From Zygnema cylindricum (Eukaryota > Streptophyta > Zygnematophyceae > Zygnematales > Zygnemataceae), in contig JBBHKE010001989.1 in the NCBI GenBank assembly GCA_037447655.1, positions 213,279 to 277,278 on the forward strand: a stretch of 64,000 bases of DNA, written 5' to 3'. Numbering within the stretch: position 1 is the stretch's first letter; every line of letters starts with the position of its first letter. Shown here one piece after another: positions 1 to 11,368 of the stretch. The position numbers were made by a program, and so were the translations under genes. Below the pieces are notes generated by a model that made no database searches, had not been told where the DNA came from, and worked only from the letters and a program-made list of their open reading frames with translations.

Positions 1-784
1 TGGCAGATTTTTGAAGTAGAGGATATTTTATTAAAATGTTGCCTACATCCAGATTTGAACATGAGTGTGTGGTTCACTATATAGTTGTTAGCCTTATCCA
101 CTAAAGAGTCACCGAAACGATACACATGACGAATTTCAAAGATATATAAACATTAACGCGACGGCTAATTAACACCAAACTAACGAAGAGGAACAATTCA
201 TGCACGTACGCGAATCTGAACCGTGTAAAATATGTTTTGATCAGACATCCAACATTATAGCCCCCACCCAAAGTGATCTTTTTGCGGCATTCGGAGATTG
301 CGTCACGCGGTGCCACGTGGTGCCACATTATTTGATACCGAAGAAGATGGGAGGAGGAACCATGGCTCCCGATTTGAGAGGTGTCACCTTGTAAACCATG
401 TTGTACAATGGACGTACAATAAGTACATCGCCCATTGTACCTTCTGGTACTATATAGTGTTCCTATTAGACTAGGGTTTAGTAGTAGGTATTCGTGAGTA
501 GGCAGACCAAGACTTAGTGATATTTAGGTACTTCTTCAAAATAGAGCTTGTAACTATAAAGGTCATCTTTGACCGGCCATAACTTACTGCTCAATGGAGC
601 AAATTCAGTGATTCTTTTTGCGTTTAACACAAAGAAGTCTTGTCCTCACAAGGGTGAGGGTGGTCAGAATATTTTTGTGCCTAAGCGGCACTTATTTAGT
701 CGGAAAGTGGAAGGGGCAAATATAATCCTAGTGGCTTTACATTGGCTGCTTATTCTTTGGGTTAATAAAGACCACAAAATTTCA
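1..784 (+). repeat. 5' LTR of element 1 (left end outside window)
   Basis: This is a direct repeat of 11480-12258. It ends in CA at 783-784, immediately before the primer-binding site. Differences from the right LTR are scattered (for example ATA here against ATG in the right copy near the U5 end), so the insertion is old. Confidence 0.88.
555..560 (+). promoter_or_regulatory. TATA box of element 1 5' LTR
   Basis: TATAAA follows a conserved 'gagcttgtaac' context. The same motif is at 12029-12034 in the right LTR, and TATAAATA is at the equivalent place in element 7, which supports a pol II core promoter and a U3/R boundary shortly downstream. Confidence 0.55.
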
Positions 785-799
785 GGTTATGGGCCCACC
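785..799 (+). promoter_or_regulatory. Primer-binding site, element 1 (internal initiator tRNA-Met)
   Basis: GGTTATGGGCCCACC directly follows the LTR terminal CA. It is the exact reverse complement of the anticodon arm of plant initiator tRNA-Met (GGTGGGCCCATAACC around anticodon CAU), not of the tRNA 3' end used by most plant Copia elements (TGGTATCAGAGC). The same 15 bases follow the LTR in element 5, and near-identical versions occur in elements 2, 3 and 6. Confidence 0.85.
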
Positions 800-2741
800 C
801 TCTTGGGTGCCCATATTTGATGGATCAAACTTTTTATATTGGGAAATGATGATGGAGGCAGAACTATTTGAGAAGCATCTATGGGGCATAGTGTCTGGAC
901 AAATTTGATGCCCACCTCCACCTAGGTTTGGAGGGACAGGTTTATCTAGCACCTTCGCCACTATAGTAGCTAGAACAACAGCCACCATCACCGAGAATGA
1001 AGATGAGGAAGGAGAGGAGATTCTCATGGAAGGAGAAAATGGAGGAGTTGCAACTCAAGTGACACTATTGCCGAAGGCGTTACTGGCAGCAGCACCACCA
1101 ACAGTGGTGACAAGGGTTCAGACCGACAAATCAGAGTATGAAAAGTGGAATTACAAAGACAAGGTTGCTAAGCTATTAATTCTTAAAAGTGTAGCAAAAG
1201 GCATTGTCATTCCCGTTATGCATATCAAATCTTCATCTCAGATTTGGATATCAATAGTTAACAAATATAAGAGTGGATCATTGCAGCAACAACAGTTGGC
1301 AAAAAATAAGATTGCAACTTGTACTTATAAGGGAGGAAGCATGAATAATTATTGCAATAATTTAGGAGAGCATTGTTTAGAGAGCTAGAGAGTGCAGGTA
1401 ACTCATGGTATGAGAGACAAAGAGTGGACACATTAATGATGAAACTACCTGAAGAGTATGAGAATATCATTAACCGATTGCAGGACATATGAGATAGCAA
1501 TTGGAATTATGATGACACAGTGGGAATGATTTTAGTGAAAGAAAGCACCATAGAGCTTAGGAGAGGGAGTCCAAGTGTTCAAGCATTGTCTGGAGGAGCT
1601 GATTGGAGGAAGTGTGATGAGGAGAAAGGGAAATATCCCTATCGAAACTTTGGTGGAAGAGGACAATGATGTGGCAGATTTGATAGACAAGGGAGAGGAA
1701 CTTGTCGAGGAGGATTATGTCACTTCTTCAAGAAACCGAGACACTATATGGCTGAGTGTGTCAAACTTGCAGATCTTCGACTGAAAGATGGGGAAGGAAC
1801 CTAAAAGGATGGAGGAAAAAAAATGCTTTCTTGACTCAAGTTCATGATGAGGAAGAGCACAAAGAAATCGAATCAGAAGAGAAGCCTGAGGATCTTCTTT
1901 TTCATCCAAAAAACAGTGTAAAGCATGTCGACATTCCACGGAGACAGAAGTGTGCTTTCCGAGGTAAGAGGGATCCACTCGAGGATGGGTGGATCATAGA
2001 CTCAAGGGTCTCAATGCATATGTGCAAAGATAGAAGTAGGTTCACTAAAAAGAGAAAGATCAAAACAATTGAGATAGAGTACGGAGATGGTAGAGTAGAA
2101 ACCACAAGTCTAGTTAAAACTGTTGACTTCAAGGTTCTAGTTGATGGAAAAGCCTGAATTGTAACACTCTCGTTCTTTATATTTCACAGCTTAGCAAAAA
2201 CCTCGTCTCAATAGCTGTCCTAGATGAAAAGGAGTTTGAAACAGGAACTAGAAAAGGAATCTTCACAGTATGCTTTGATAATAAGGTTTATTTCATAGCC
2301 GAGAAGAGCATTCAAAAAAATTTCACAATTGTTCTTTGCAATGAAAAGAGTGTTCTCTACTCGTGTGCAAGTGAGATGATGCTTTGGCACAAAAGGTTGG
2401 GGCACGTGCACCTAAATAGATTAAAGAAAATGAAGAAAAATGGAATAGTGAAGGGTATTACTTTTGAGGATGATGAGACTTTCGCTGATTGTAGTGGATG
2501 TGCCCAAGGGAAGGTTTATAGACTTCCATTTCCAAAAGCAACCACACTTAGGAGAGAGAAAGTATTGGATCTAATTCACATTGATATTTGAGGACGTGCT
2601 AGGTATGCTTCACATGGGGGGAAGAGATGGATGTTAACCATCACAGATGATTGGTCTAGATACACGAAGGTATACTATATTAGACATAAGTTAGAGGTAT
2701 TGAAATGTTTCAAATAGTATAAACTATGGAGTGAAAAACTA
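791..2741 (+). pseudogene. gag, protease and N-terminal integrase remnant of element 1
   Basis: The frame begins at the ATG within the primer-binding site (MGPPS...) and is soon broken by stops. The UBN2/gag region is at about 1030-1660. The zinc knuckle near 1715-1760 has lost its second cysteine (CHFF instead of CHFC). The protease active site reads DSRVS instead of DSGAS (about 2000-2015). The integrase zinc-binding region (HKRLGHVH, CSGCAQGK) is at 2390-2515, and the first catalytic Asp (HIDI) is at about 2578 followed by a TGA. The integrase runs to the element 2 insertion point and resumes at 8936. Confidence 0.85.
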
Positions 2742-2746
2742 CATCA

Positions 2747-3786
2747 TGTTGAAATTGAAAATTTTTTATAGTATTTTCTAGGTTTAAATATGTTAGTATA
2801 AAAGAAAAGAAAAGGACAAGCAACCTGCCTCCACCTCCTCTCTCTATCCCCAATACTTGTTGTAGTCTCAAAAGGATAGATAGGGTAGTTGATCCATAGC
2901 TGCCTTAGTTCAACAGGCAGTTATTTTTAGTAGGTTACTAGAAATATTACCTGACGGACCCGGGATTTGATCCCGGTACCTGTGGTTCGTCAACTTGGCC
3001 GATAGCGGTCAGCTTTATCCTATTAGACTAAGACCAATGCTAAATGCTAAAGTATGTGATAGATATATATTTATTTAGGGAGGAACAAACCCATTTAACT
3101 AAAATTATATACGGCATGCATAGATACAGTTTTATGAAAGTATAAAGTACGATTCTATTTCAAAACGGATACAACGCATTTTGTTTCGGCAACGAAACAA
3201 ATGTCGCGCAAGTATTTATAACGGCTGTGATTGCGTCTCGCTGCAAATCCAACGGCGCACATCATCCCCGAAATTCCGGAGTGGTCACTTTGGCGTTTTG
3301 TGACGTTGCATGACCTGGAGCCACATGGAGAGATGACATTCGGTCATAGGAATTCTGAGTAATGTACGGACGAGTGAAAAACAGACACACGTCCGCTTAA
3401 TAGCCTTGTCGTACATAGGCCGTACAAAAGGTACACCGGCAGTAGTACTTTTTGGTACGATACAGTAATCTGATTGGTCCGTACTGCAATAGGTAGAAGT
3501 TATTAGAGGGAATCAGGACTTAGAAAATTTTGGTAGGTAGTCACCTCTCTTCCTTTGAGAGTTTGTATGAATTGGCATTTTTACTGCCTCATAACTTATC
3601 GGCTTGTTGGCCGTTTTCAGTGATTCTTTTTGCTACAGACTCAGGGGAGTCCAGGCTGCATAGGGGTGCAGTCAAACTGTCATTTTGCCTTCCTGGACAG
3701 CAATGGTTGTGGCTTGAAGTGGGTTAGTTAAATACTAGATAGAGGCTTCCTATATTCTGTGGTCCAATGGACGACACAGAATTGCA
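2747..3786 (+). repeat. 5' LTR of element 2
   Basis: It begins TGTTGAAA and ends in ..TTGCA, 1040 bp. It matches 8101-8930 except for about 210 bases (roughly 3366-3577) absent from the 3' copy. The expected TATA position reads TATGAAT (about 3567), a decayed form of the TATAAATA seen in element 7. The U5 end carries an in-frame ATG (3767) for Gag. Confidence 0.92.
2952..3034 (-). other. Antisense tRNA-like module in LTR
   Basis: Read on the minus strand there is a D-arm-like GTCTAATAGGATAAAGC and a T-arm-like hairpin with perfect 5-bp stem CCGGG/CCCGG around ATCAAAT. A diverged or better preserved version (B box GGTTCAAATCC or GGTTCGAGTCC) is at the same LTR position, same relative strand, in elements 1, 5, 7 and the solo LTR. 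It is not a plausible functional tRNA gene because it lacks a canonical acceptor stem. Confidence 0.5.
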
Positions 3787-4870
3787 CATTATGGGCCCAC
3801 CCTCTAGGGTGCCCACCTTCAATGGATCTGGGTTCATCTATTGGGAAGCCATGATGATGGGAGCTTTGTGGGAAAAACGATATTGGAGTATCGTCAGTGG
3901 AGAAGAAAAACGTCCACGTTCGGGAACTCCACCAAGATTTGGAGGAGTAAGGTTTCCTGCTACAACGGATGCCTCAGCGGAGGAGGCAGATGATGGGGAC
4001 AGCAGTGTGTCCGAAAAGGGGAAAGGGAAGGAGACCTCCCTTACTCCTATTGCCACAGTACCGGGAGCGGCGACTGTGAAGACCGCGGAGAACAATACTC
4101 AAATGTGGGAGGATGTAAACATGGCTGCCAAGAACTTTATTTTGAGGCACCTCACTCAAGCTCTAGCCACCCCTCATCTTCACATTTACAAGGCCGAGGA
4201 GTTGTGGGTGAGTTTGGTGGAGACTTATAGAGCTAGAACTATTCAGGAGCTCCAGTTGGCTGAGCAAAAGCTTGTGAGTTACACTTACAAAGGAGGAAAG
4301 ATGTTAGATTACTGTAATGATCTTTCTTGTTTGTATATGGAGATGGAAAGTGCCGGGTGGACAGGTACAATGAAAATGAAAGTTAACACCCTTATAAAGA
4401 AGTTACCAGATGTGTTCGAGAACATAGTGTACCGAGTACAAGAAATGCCTGATAGTTCATGGAAATGGAACACAGTGGTCAGGATGATACTTGTGCACAA
4501 AAACACGGTGGAGATTAGGAGAGGAAGAAAGAGCATTCAAGCCCTAGCAGAAGGAGGGGACAGATGGGGGAAGGACCCGAAGAAACCATACAAAGGGGAT
4601 AGAGATCAGTCTGGAGGACCTAGGCCCCCAAAGGGTCTTTGTCATTTTTGCAAAAAACTGAGACACTTCATCGCAGATTGTGTCAAGCTGTCTGATCTGA
4701 GGCTCCAAGAGAACCGTGGAGGGAGTTCTTCCGGAGGGAAGAAAAAGGCACTTGCGGTTACAAAAATGACAGGAGAAATCGAGGATGAGTCCCCTGAGGA
4801 GGATGGGGAGCTTCTTTTTGACAAAAGTCTGGAGGAGAAGGAGATCCCTCAGAGACACAAGTGTGTTTTG
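3767..4870 (+). pseudogene. gag of element 2
   Basis: The open frame starts at ATG 3767 inside the LTR U5 and reads through the primer-binding site into MGPPSRVPTF. About 365 residues match the UBN2/retrotran_gag region (FIYWEAMMMGALWEKRYW at about residues 24-42; LAEQKL...YKGGKMLDYC in the middle). A CX2CX4HX4C zinc knuckle (CHFCKKLRHFIADC) is at about 4640-4680. A one-base deletion near 4870 throws it out of frame with protease, so the native Gag-Pol polyprotein is broken here. Gag would form the virus-like particle. Confidence 0.85.
3787..3801 (+). promoter_or_regulatory. Primer-binding site, element 2 (two mutated bases)
   Basis: CATTATGGGCCCACC follows the LTR end. It differs from the perfect initiator tRNA-Met anticodon-arm complement only at the first two bases (GG to CA). 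The ATG inside it is in frame with the upstream LTR ATG and with gag. Confidence 0.8.
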
Positions 4871-6460
4871 AAGCAATTCGGGAAGCTCCACAGGAAGGAT
4901 GGATTATCGACTCAGGTGCATCCATGCATATGTGTCGTGATAAAGAACTCTTCATTAAGCTAAGGAAAATCCCTACTGTAGAGATAGAGTATGGGGATGG
5001 GAGAGTGGTTACTACACATCTAGTGGGATCAGTAGATCTGAAAGTCTTAGTGGAGGGTAATACTTCTATACTTACATTCACAGATGTACTCTACATTCCT
5101 CAGCTGAGTAAAAATCTTGTTTCTACGTCTGTGTTAGATGACAAAGAGTTTGATACCTTCACTAGAAAGGGAGTCTTTACAGCTAAGTATAGGGATGAAG
5201 TTTACTTCACGTCAGATAAGGGAAGCCAAGGAATGTTTAGGCTTAACCTGAGTAATGAAAAAAAGAATGCTTACTATGTTGGTGTTCCTAAGTTGATGAT
5301 TTGGCATAAACGATTGGGGCAATGTGCATTTTGATAGGTTGAGGGAAATGAAAAAGCTTGGGGTAGTAGATGGCATTAAGTTTGGGGATAATAAAATGAT
5401 GAATGATTGTCGAGGTTGTGCTCAAAGTAAGGCTCATAGACTTCCCTTTCCCAAATCCGCCACATATAGAGGTGAGAAGGTACTAGATCTAGTCCACACA
5501 GATATCTGGGGACCTGCAAAAGTGCCTTCGGTTGGAGGAAAGAGGTTTATGTTGACAATAACCGAAGACTGGTCTAGATACTCTATAGTCTACTTCCTAA
5601 AAACAAAGTCTAAAACATCAACTTACTTCAAAGAATATAAAGCTGTGAGTGAGAAGTTGCATGGAACCCCCATTAAGAAGATAAGGAGTGATAATGGGGG
5701 GGAATATACCTCTAACCAATTTGAGGAATACTTGAGAGATGAGGGATGTCAACACAAGAAATCCGTACCGTATAACACGGAACAAAATGGGGTAGATGAG
5801 AGGTTCAACCAAACACAAAGAGATAGTGCATGTAGTATGTTGGCCGACAAGAAAATAAGAAAGAGATTTTGGGGAGAGGCCATGAACTGTGCCAACTACA
5901 TTAAGAATAGAGTCCTTACCTTAGCTGTAAAAGGAAAGACACCTTATGAGAGATGGGTGGGAAGGAAACCAAATATCTCTCACCTTAGAATATTTGGTAG
6001 CCAAGTTTACAGTCTTGACACGGATAAGAAAAACTGGAAACTATATGCTAAGCGAAAAACCCAGATACTTTATAAAGTCTATGACTTAGCAAAGAAAGAT
6101 ATCATTCTGGTCAAACACCTTGTTGTCATGGATGAAGGGAAATCATTTGACCCTTTTAAATATACCAAAAAGATAAGAATCAGATTTGAGTCTGAATATG
6201 AGGAGGACTCCATCCTTCCCGAAAGGTACATGAGTGAAACAAGGATTGCAGATTTAGGGGAGATCCAAGACACAGGCAATCCACCGGAAACGTCACATAT
6301 TCCTATGGACTTCGAAGAGATAGAAGAGGAGGGATCAGAACCGGTTTCCATAGAAAGGGGAGCCGATGAGACAGTAAGGAGAAATCCAAGACTTCCCTCC
6401 ATCCCAGCCTCGGAGTTTGAGGGGGGGAGAAGGAGCAGTAAAAGGATTCAAGAAAAATAG
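4861..6460 (+). pseudogene. Protease-integrase of element 2
   Basis: The aspartic protease motif DSGASMHMC (about 4905-4930) is intact. The GAG-pre-integrase zinc finger region follows (WHKRLG; CRGCAQSK). A one-base insertion near 5325 shifts the frame within HKRLGHVHF. The integrase core then reads openly from 5324 with HTDIWGP, SDNGGEY and the EQNGVDE segment, so D,D-35-E residues are visible. The C-terminal part ends at a TAG (6458-6460) where related copies have CAG. The adjacent RT region continues in another frame. Confidence 0.85.
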
Positions 6461-7511
6461 GCGGCTTTGGTAACTAAGCTATCTCACCCAGATGAGCCTC
6501 AGCCATACTCGGAGGCAGTAAACAGCCCGGAGAAAGACAGATGGATTAGAGCCATAAACGATGAGATGGCCTCTATCATGGAAGCAAATACTTGGGAACT
6601 AGCGGGCTCTCCTCCTAACATAAAAACCTATCGGCTGTAAATGGGTGTTTAATCTAAAAATAAACCCAGATAATACTATTGAGAGATATAAGGCTCGTTT
6701 TGTAGCAAAGGGTTTAACCCAAAAAGAGGGGATTGACTATGAGAACACTTTTGCTCCAGTTGCTCGGTTCCCATCAGTAAGGATTCTCCTCAGTCTAAGT
6801 TCAGCAAAAGACATGGAAATTCATCAGATGGACATTAAGACCGCATTTCTCATTGGTGAGTTAGAGGAAGAAATCTTCATGCGGCAAACAGAGGGATTCG
6901 TGGAGAATGGGGAAGAGAGCAAAGTCTGCAGGCTCATAAAGTCCTTGTATGGATTTAAGCAAGCTCCCCGACAATGGAAAAAGAAACTAGATGAGTTTCT
7001 CACTGGTATGGGATATATTCGGATCAGCTCTGACCATTCTATCTATATGTTTGAAGATGAGAATGGTGTCATTTTTATTGCAATTTATGTGGATGTTCTA
7101 CTTGTGTTGAGTAAATCTTTGGAAAAGGTTAATAGGCTAAAGAAAGATCTTAGCAACAGATTTGATATGAAGGATTTAGGTGAGGCAAGATACATTTTGG
7201 GAATTCAATTGGAAAAAGATAGGGGGAAAAGAATCATAAGACTCACTCACAAAGAAGCAATAGGAAATATGCTTGATAACTTTCAAATGGAGAAATCTAA
7301 CAGTTGTACCACTCCCATGGACTTAAAGACAGTAAGTGATAGGAGTGTAGAAGGAGGAGTGATAATCTTAGACGATCACGTGAGTCCAGAGGAGAGAGAG
7401 TTTATGAAGTCTATTCCTTACAAACAGGTCGTAGGAAGTTTGATCTACTTTATGAACTGTAGAAGGCCGGACCTGGCGGCAGAAGTAGGAGTCCTCAGTA
7501 GGAGTCTTTAA
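6461..7511 (+). pseudogene. Reverse transcriptase of element 2, catalytic motif lost
   Basis: After the TAG and a frameshift near 6625, an open frame (6645-7511) carries RVT_2 motifs: KARFVAKGLTQKEGIDY, QMDIKTAFL, SLYGFKQAPRQW. The catalytic YVDD box reads YVDV (about 7086-7097) through an A-to-T change, which would abolish polymerisation. The frame ends at LSRSL by a frameshift just before NDPKKRDWEA. Confidence 0.87.
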
Positions 7512-8087
7512 TGATCCTAAGAAGAGAGACTGGGAGGCAGCCAAGAAAGTCATGAGATATCATGCTGAAACAAGAGAATTATGGTTGCATTTGGGAGGGG
7601 AGCACACTGATATCACCACTTGAGTGATGCCAGTTTTGAGAATGCACCTATGAGAAGATGCACTTCTCGATATGTTTTGTATGTGGGAGAAGGTGCTTGC
7701 TCTAGGAGCAGTAAGCAACAAAAGGTGGTTGCTCAGTCTACTATGGAGGTTGAGTATATGGCGTTTTGTTCTACTGTAAAGGATCTAATGTGGGTGAAGT
7801 CATTGTTGCAAGAACTGGGATATATGAAGGAGGGAGTGCATGAAATATTTTGCGATAATCAAGCTACAATCACAATTGCAGCCAATCCAAAACACCATTT
7901 CAAAGCAAAACATATGTACATAAGATTAAGCTTCGTAAGAGAAAAAGTTGAAAATAAAATTTTAAATCTTGTGTATAGACTTGATAAAGAAATGGTGGCT
8001 GACATGATGACCAAACCCGTGCCCTCTCCTAAATTAAAATATTGTCGGGACAAATGCGGGTTGAAAGAAAAATTAAAATTAGACTAG
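7512..8087 (+). pseudogene. RNase H of element 2
   Basis: Copia RNase H motifs are readable (SDASF, KQQKVVAQSTMEVEYMA, FCDNQATI, HHFKAKHMYIRLSFVRE), ending KLKLD and TAG before the polypurine tract. A TGA replaces the Trp of the TWSDAS motif at about 7620. Confidence 0.85.
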
Positions 8088-8088
8088 A

Positions 8089-8100
8089 AAATAAGGGGAG
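8089..8100 (+). promoter_or_regulatory. Polypurine tract, element 2
   Basis: AAATAAGGGGAG lies immediately before the 3' LTR TG. The same AAGGGGAG is placed identically in elements 1 and 7, and a pyrimidine complement in element 5. It is the plus-strand primer site. Confidence 0.85.
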
Positions 8101-8930
8101 TGTTGAAATAAATAGATTTCTATAGTATTTTCTAGGTTTAAATATGTTAGTATAAAAGAAAGGAAAAGGACAGGCAACCTGCCTCCCCCTCCTCTCTCTA
8201 TCCCCCATACTTGTTGTAGTCACTGAAGGATAGAGAGGGTGGTTGATCCATGGCTGCCTTAGTTCAACAGGCAGTTATTTTTAGCAGGTTACTAAAAATA
8301 TTACCAGACGGACTTGGGATTTGATCCCGGTACCTACGGTTTGTCAAGTTGGCCGATAGCGGTCAGCTTTATCCTATTAGACTATGACCAATGCTAAATG
8401 CTATAGTATGTGATAGATATATATTTATTTAGAGAGGAACAAATCCATTTAACTAAAATTGTATACGGCATGCATAGATACAATTTTATGAAAGTACAAA
8501 GTACGATTCTATTTCAAAACGGATACAACGCATTTTGTTTCGACATGGAAACAAATGTCGCGCAAGTATTTATAACGGCTATGATTGCGTCTCGCTGCAA
8601 ATCTAGCGGCGCACATCATCGCCAAAATTCCGGAGTGGTCACTTTGGCATTTTGTGACGTGGCATGACCTAGAGCCACGTGGAGAGATGACATTCGGTCA
8701 TAGGAATTTTGAGGAATGACATTTTTACTGCCTCATAACATATCGGCTTGTTGGCCGTTTTCAGTGATTCTTTTTGCTACGGACTCATGGGAGTCCAGGC
8801 TGCACAGAGGTGCAGCCAAACTATCATTTTGCCTTCCTGGATAGCAATGGTTGTGGCTTGAAGTGGGTTAGTTAAATACTATATAGAGGCTTCCTATATT
8901 CTATGGTCCAATGGAGGACACAGAATTATT
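8101..8930 (+). repeat. 3' LTR of element 2, internally deleted
   Basis: It begins TGTTGAAATA directly after the polypurine tract and is followed by the CATCA target duplication. About 210 bp, including the TATA-like region, are missing around 8718 relative to the 5' LTR. Its last three bases read ATT instead of GCA. An antisense tRNA-like module is at about 8305-8387. Confidence 0.9.
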
Positions 8931-8935
8931 CATCA

Positions 8936-9900
8936 AACCTCAATAAAAAGATGAATGATAATGGGAAAGGTACACCTCGGGAATTTGAAGAATATCTTAA
9001 ATAAGAAAGAATTCGTCATGAGAAAATGGAGTAGCACAAAGAGTGAATAGAACTTTAGGAGATATGTCTAGAAGTATGTTAACTAATAAGAGGATGGGGT
9101 TGCAGTTTTGGGGCGAGTGTATGAACTATGCTAATTTAATCAAAAATAGTGTCCTAACTTCAACAAATAAGAAGGAAACTTCGTATGAGAGGTGGACAGG
9201 AAAAAAGCCTGATTTGTCTAGTTTGAGGGTGTTCGGAAGTCAACTGTACACTTTCGATTCCGGTAAGACTAAATGGAAGTTAGAAGGTAGAGGGAAACTA
9301 GGATATCTTGTTGGATATGATGAGAGCAGAAAAGGATACCGACTGTATGACTTGAAAAAGATAAATATAATTTTGGTAAAACACATATTGGTGATGAATG
9401 AAAAGAAGTCCATTGATCCATTCAAATATAATAAGGAAGTCAAAATTAGATTTGAAACAAATCAGTTATTTGACTTTGACTTTTAAAATGAAGAGAATGA
9501 AAATGAAGAAAAAGAAAAAATTGCAAATCTACCAAAGGAGAACGAGGAAAGGACAACATCCGAGGTAATGCCACAACACGAAGTGGAAACCGATGAGGAA
9601 CTTGATGAGACACCGGAAATGGAAGATAGGGGAGCTGAAAATCTTCCTAAACGAAACCCAAGGATGCCTTCCATACCGGCTTCCGATTTTGAAGGGGGAA
9701 GAAGAAGTAGTAAACGACTTCAAGAAAGACAAGTAAATAACCAACTCACGAATATGTCTAACCCAGATGAACCTCGGACATACTTAGAGGCTATAACCAC
9801 ACCAAAAAGTAGCCGGTGGATCACTGCAATAAATAAAGAAATGGCCTCCATCATGGAAGCCAATACATGGGAGTTGGTAGATTGCCCACCGAACCTATAA
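8936..9900 (+). pseudogene. Integrase C-terminal half of element 1
   Basis: This is the continuation of the integrase interrupted at 2746. The D2 region is decayed (MNDNGKGTPREFEEYLK then TAA at about 9001). NRTLGDMSRSMLTNK...FWGECMNYANLIKN and the retrovirus-zf/C-terminal region follow, open 9043-9486. After a TAA at 9484 an acidic linker and RRSSKRLQERQ lead to the start of the RT region (MASIMEANTWEL), which ends at a TAA at 9898. Confidence 0.82.
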
Positions 9901-11334
9901 TCGATCGGATGTAAGTCGGTTTTTAAACTTAAATTAAACCCAAACAATACCATTGAGATGTACAAAGCTAGGTTGGTTGCAAAAGATTATACTCAAAAGG
10001 AGGGGATAGACTATGAAGAAACCTTTTCACCAGTAGTCAGATTTCCTTCTGTTAGAATTCTCTTAAGTTTAGCTGCAGCAGAGGATATGAAAATACACCA
10101 GATGGATATTAAAACGGCCTTTTTGCACGGAGATTCGAAAGAAAAAATTTACATGATGGAACCGGAAGGATTCGTGGAAAGTGGGGAAGAAAGCAAGGTA
10201 TGCAAACTAATAAAATCACTTTATGGGCTTAAACAAGCCCTACGACAATTGAATATAAAGCTAGACAATTTTTTGACCGTTTTGGGGTATATGAGAATTA
10301 GTTCAGATCACTCCATATATTTATTTAATGATGAGAATGGAGTGATATTTATTGCTATTTATGTGGATGATTTGTTGGTCTTAAGCAAGTCGTTAGATAA
10401 GATTAACAAACTAAAACGGGATCTTAAAAGCCGTTTTCATATAAAAGATCTCGGCAAAGCAAAATACATTTTGGGAATTCAGATGGAGAGAGATAGAGGG
10501 AATAGGATTATAAGACACACTCAAAAAAAAGCAATCGGAGATACGCTAGAAAAATTTCAGATAGAAAAAACAAACGAATGTACTACTCTCATGGATCTGA
10601 AAAAAGTGTTTGAAGGGAGTGAAGAGAGAGGAATATTGATCATTAATGATGAGATGGATGAGAAAGAAAGAAAATTTATGGAAAATTTCCCTTATCGACA
10701 GATTGTAGGAAGTTTAATCTATTTTAAAGACTGTTCCCATCCGGATATAGCAGCACCTGTAGGGGTCCTTAGTAGAAGTCTAAATGAACCAAAAAAGAGA
10801 GACTGGGAGGCTACCAAAAGGGTGATGAGGTATCTGGTGGGGACAAGGGAATTGTGGTTGCATTTGGGAGGGGAGCACACTCACATCACCACCTGGAGTG
10901 ATGCCAGTTATGGAGATGTGCCTTTAAGGCGGTGTACGACTAGATATGTGTTGCAAACTGGATGTGGTGCATGTTGTTGGAGTAGCAAGCAACAAAAAGT
11001 AGTTTTTCAGTCCACTATAAAGGCTGAATACATGGCTTCTTGTGCTGCCACCAAAGAATTAATGTGGGTTAAATCTCTTCTTGAAGAACTTAGGTTTATG
11101 AAGTCTGGAACTCAAAATGTATTTTGTGATAATCAAGCTGCTATCTCTATTGCAGCTAATCCGAAACATCACTTCAAAGTTAAACATATAGATATTAGAC
11201 TAAGCTTTCTCAAAGAGAAGGTTGAAAATAAAATCATTAAACTGGTTTATACAACTGATAGAGAAATGATTGCAGACATAATGACAAAACCAGTGTCTTC
11301 CCCTAAGTTGATTTATTGCAGAGAAAACTATTGA
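9901..11334 (+). pseudogene. Reverse transcriptase-RNase H of element 1 (long open frame)
   Basis: The open frame 9958-11334 (458 codons) is the longest Pol frame in the window. It has KARLVAKDYTQKEGIDYEETF, QMDIKTAFLHG, SLYGLKQALRQL, an intact YVDD catalytic box (about 10360-10371), and RNase H motifs TWSDASYGD, KAEYMAS and FCDNQAAI. It ends before the polypurine tract. It cannot be expressed as Gag-Pol because of upstream stops. Confidence 0.87.
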
Positions 11335-11356
11335 TTAAAATTGAAAAGTGACTAAG

Positions 11357-11368
11357 AATTAAGGGGAG
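11357..11368 (+). promoter_or_regulatory. Polypurine tract, element 1
   Basis: AATTAAGGGGAG lies immediately upstream of the LTR TGTTGAAA. Confidence 0.82.

Larger units (their letters stand above)
2747..8930 (+). mobile_element. Element 2: complete but inactivated Copia retrotransposon nested in element 1
   Basis: Both LTRs, primer-binding site and polypurine tract are present. The 5-bp target duplication CATCA lies at 2742-2746 and 8931-8935. Removing the element rejoins the integrase reading of element 1 (..EKLHH before, ..EEYLK and NRTLGDMS after). Coding lesions include one-base frameshifts near 4870 and 5325, a TAG at 6458-6460, frameshifts near 6625 and 7510, a TGA near 7620, and loss of the second Asp of the RT YVDD motif. 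The 3' LTR has a 0.2-kb internal deletion. Confidence 0.93.
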
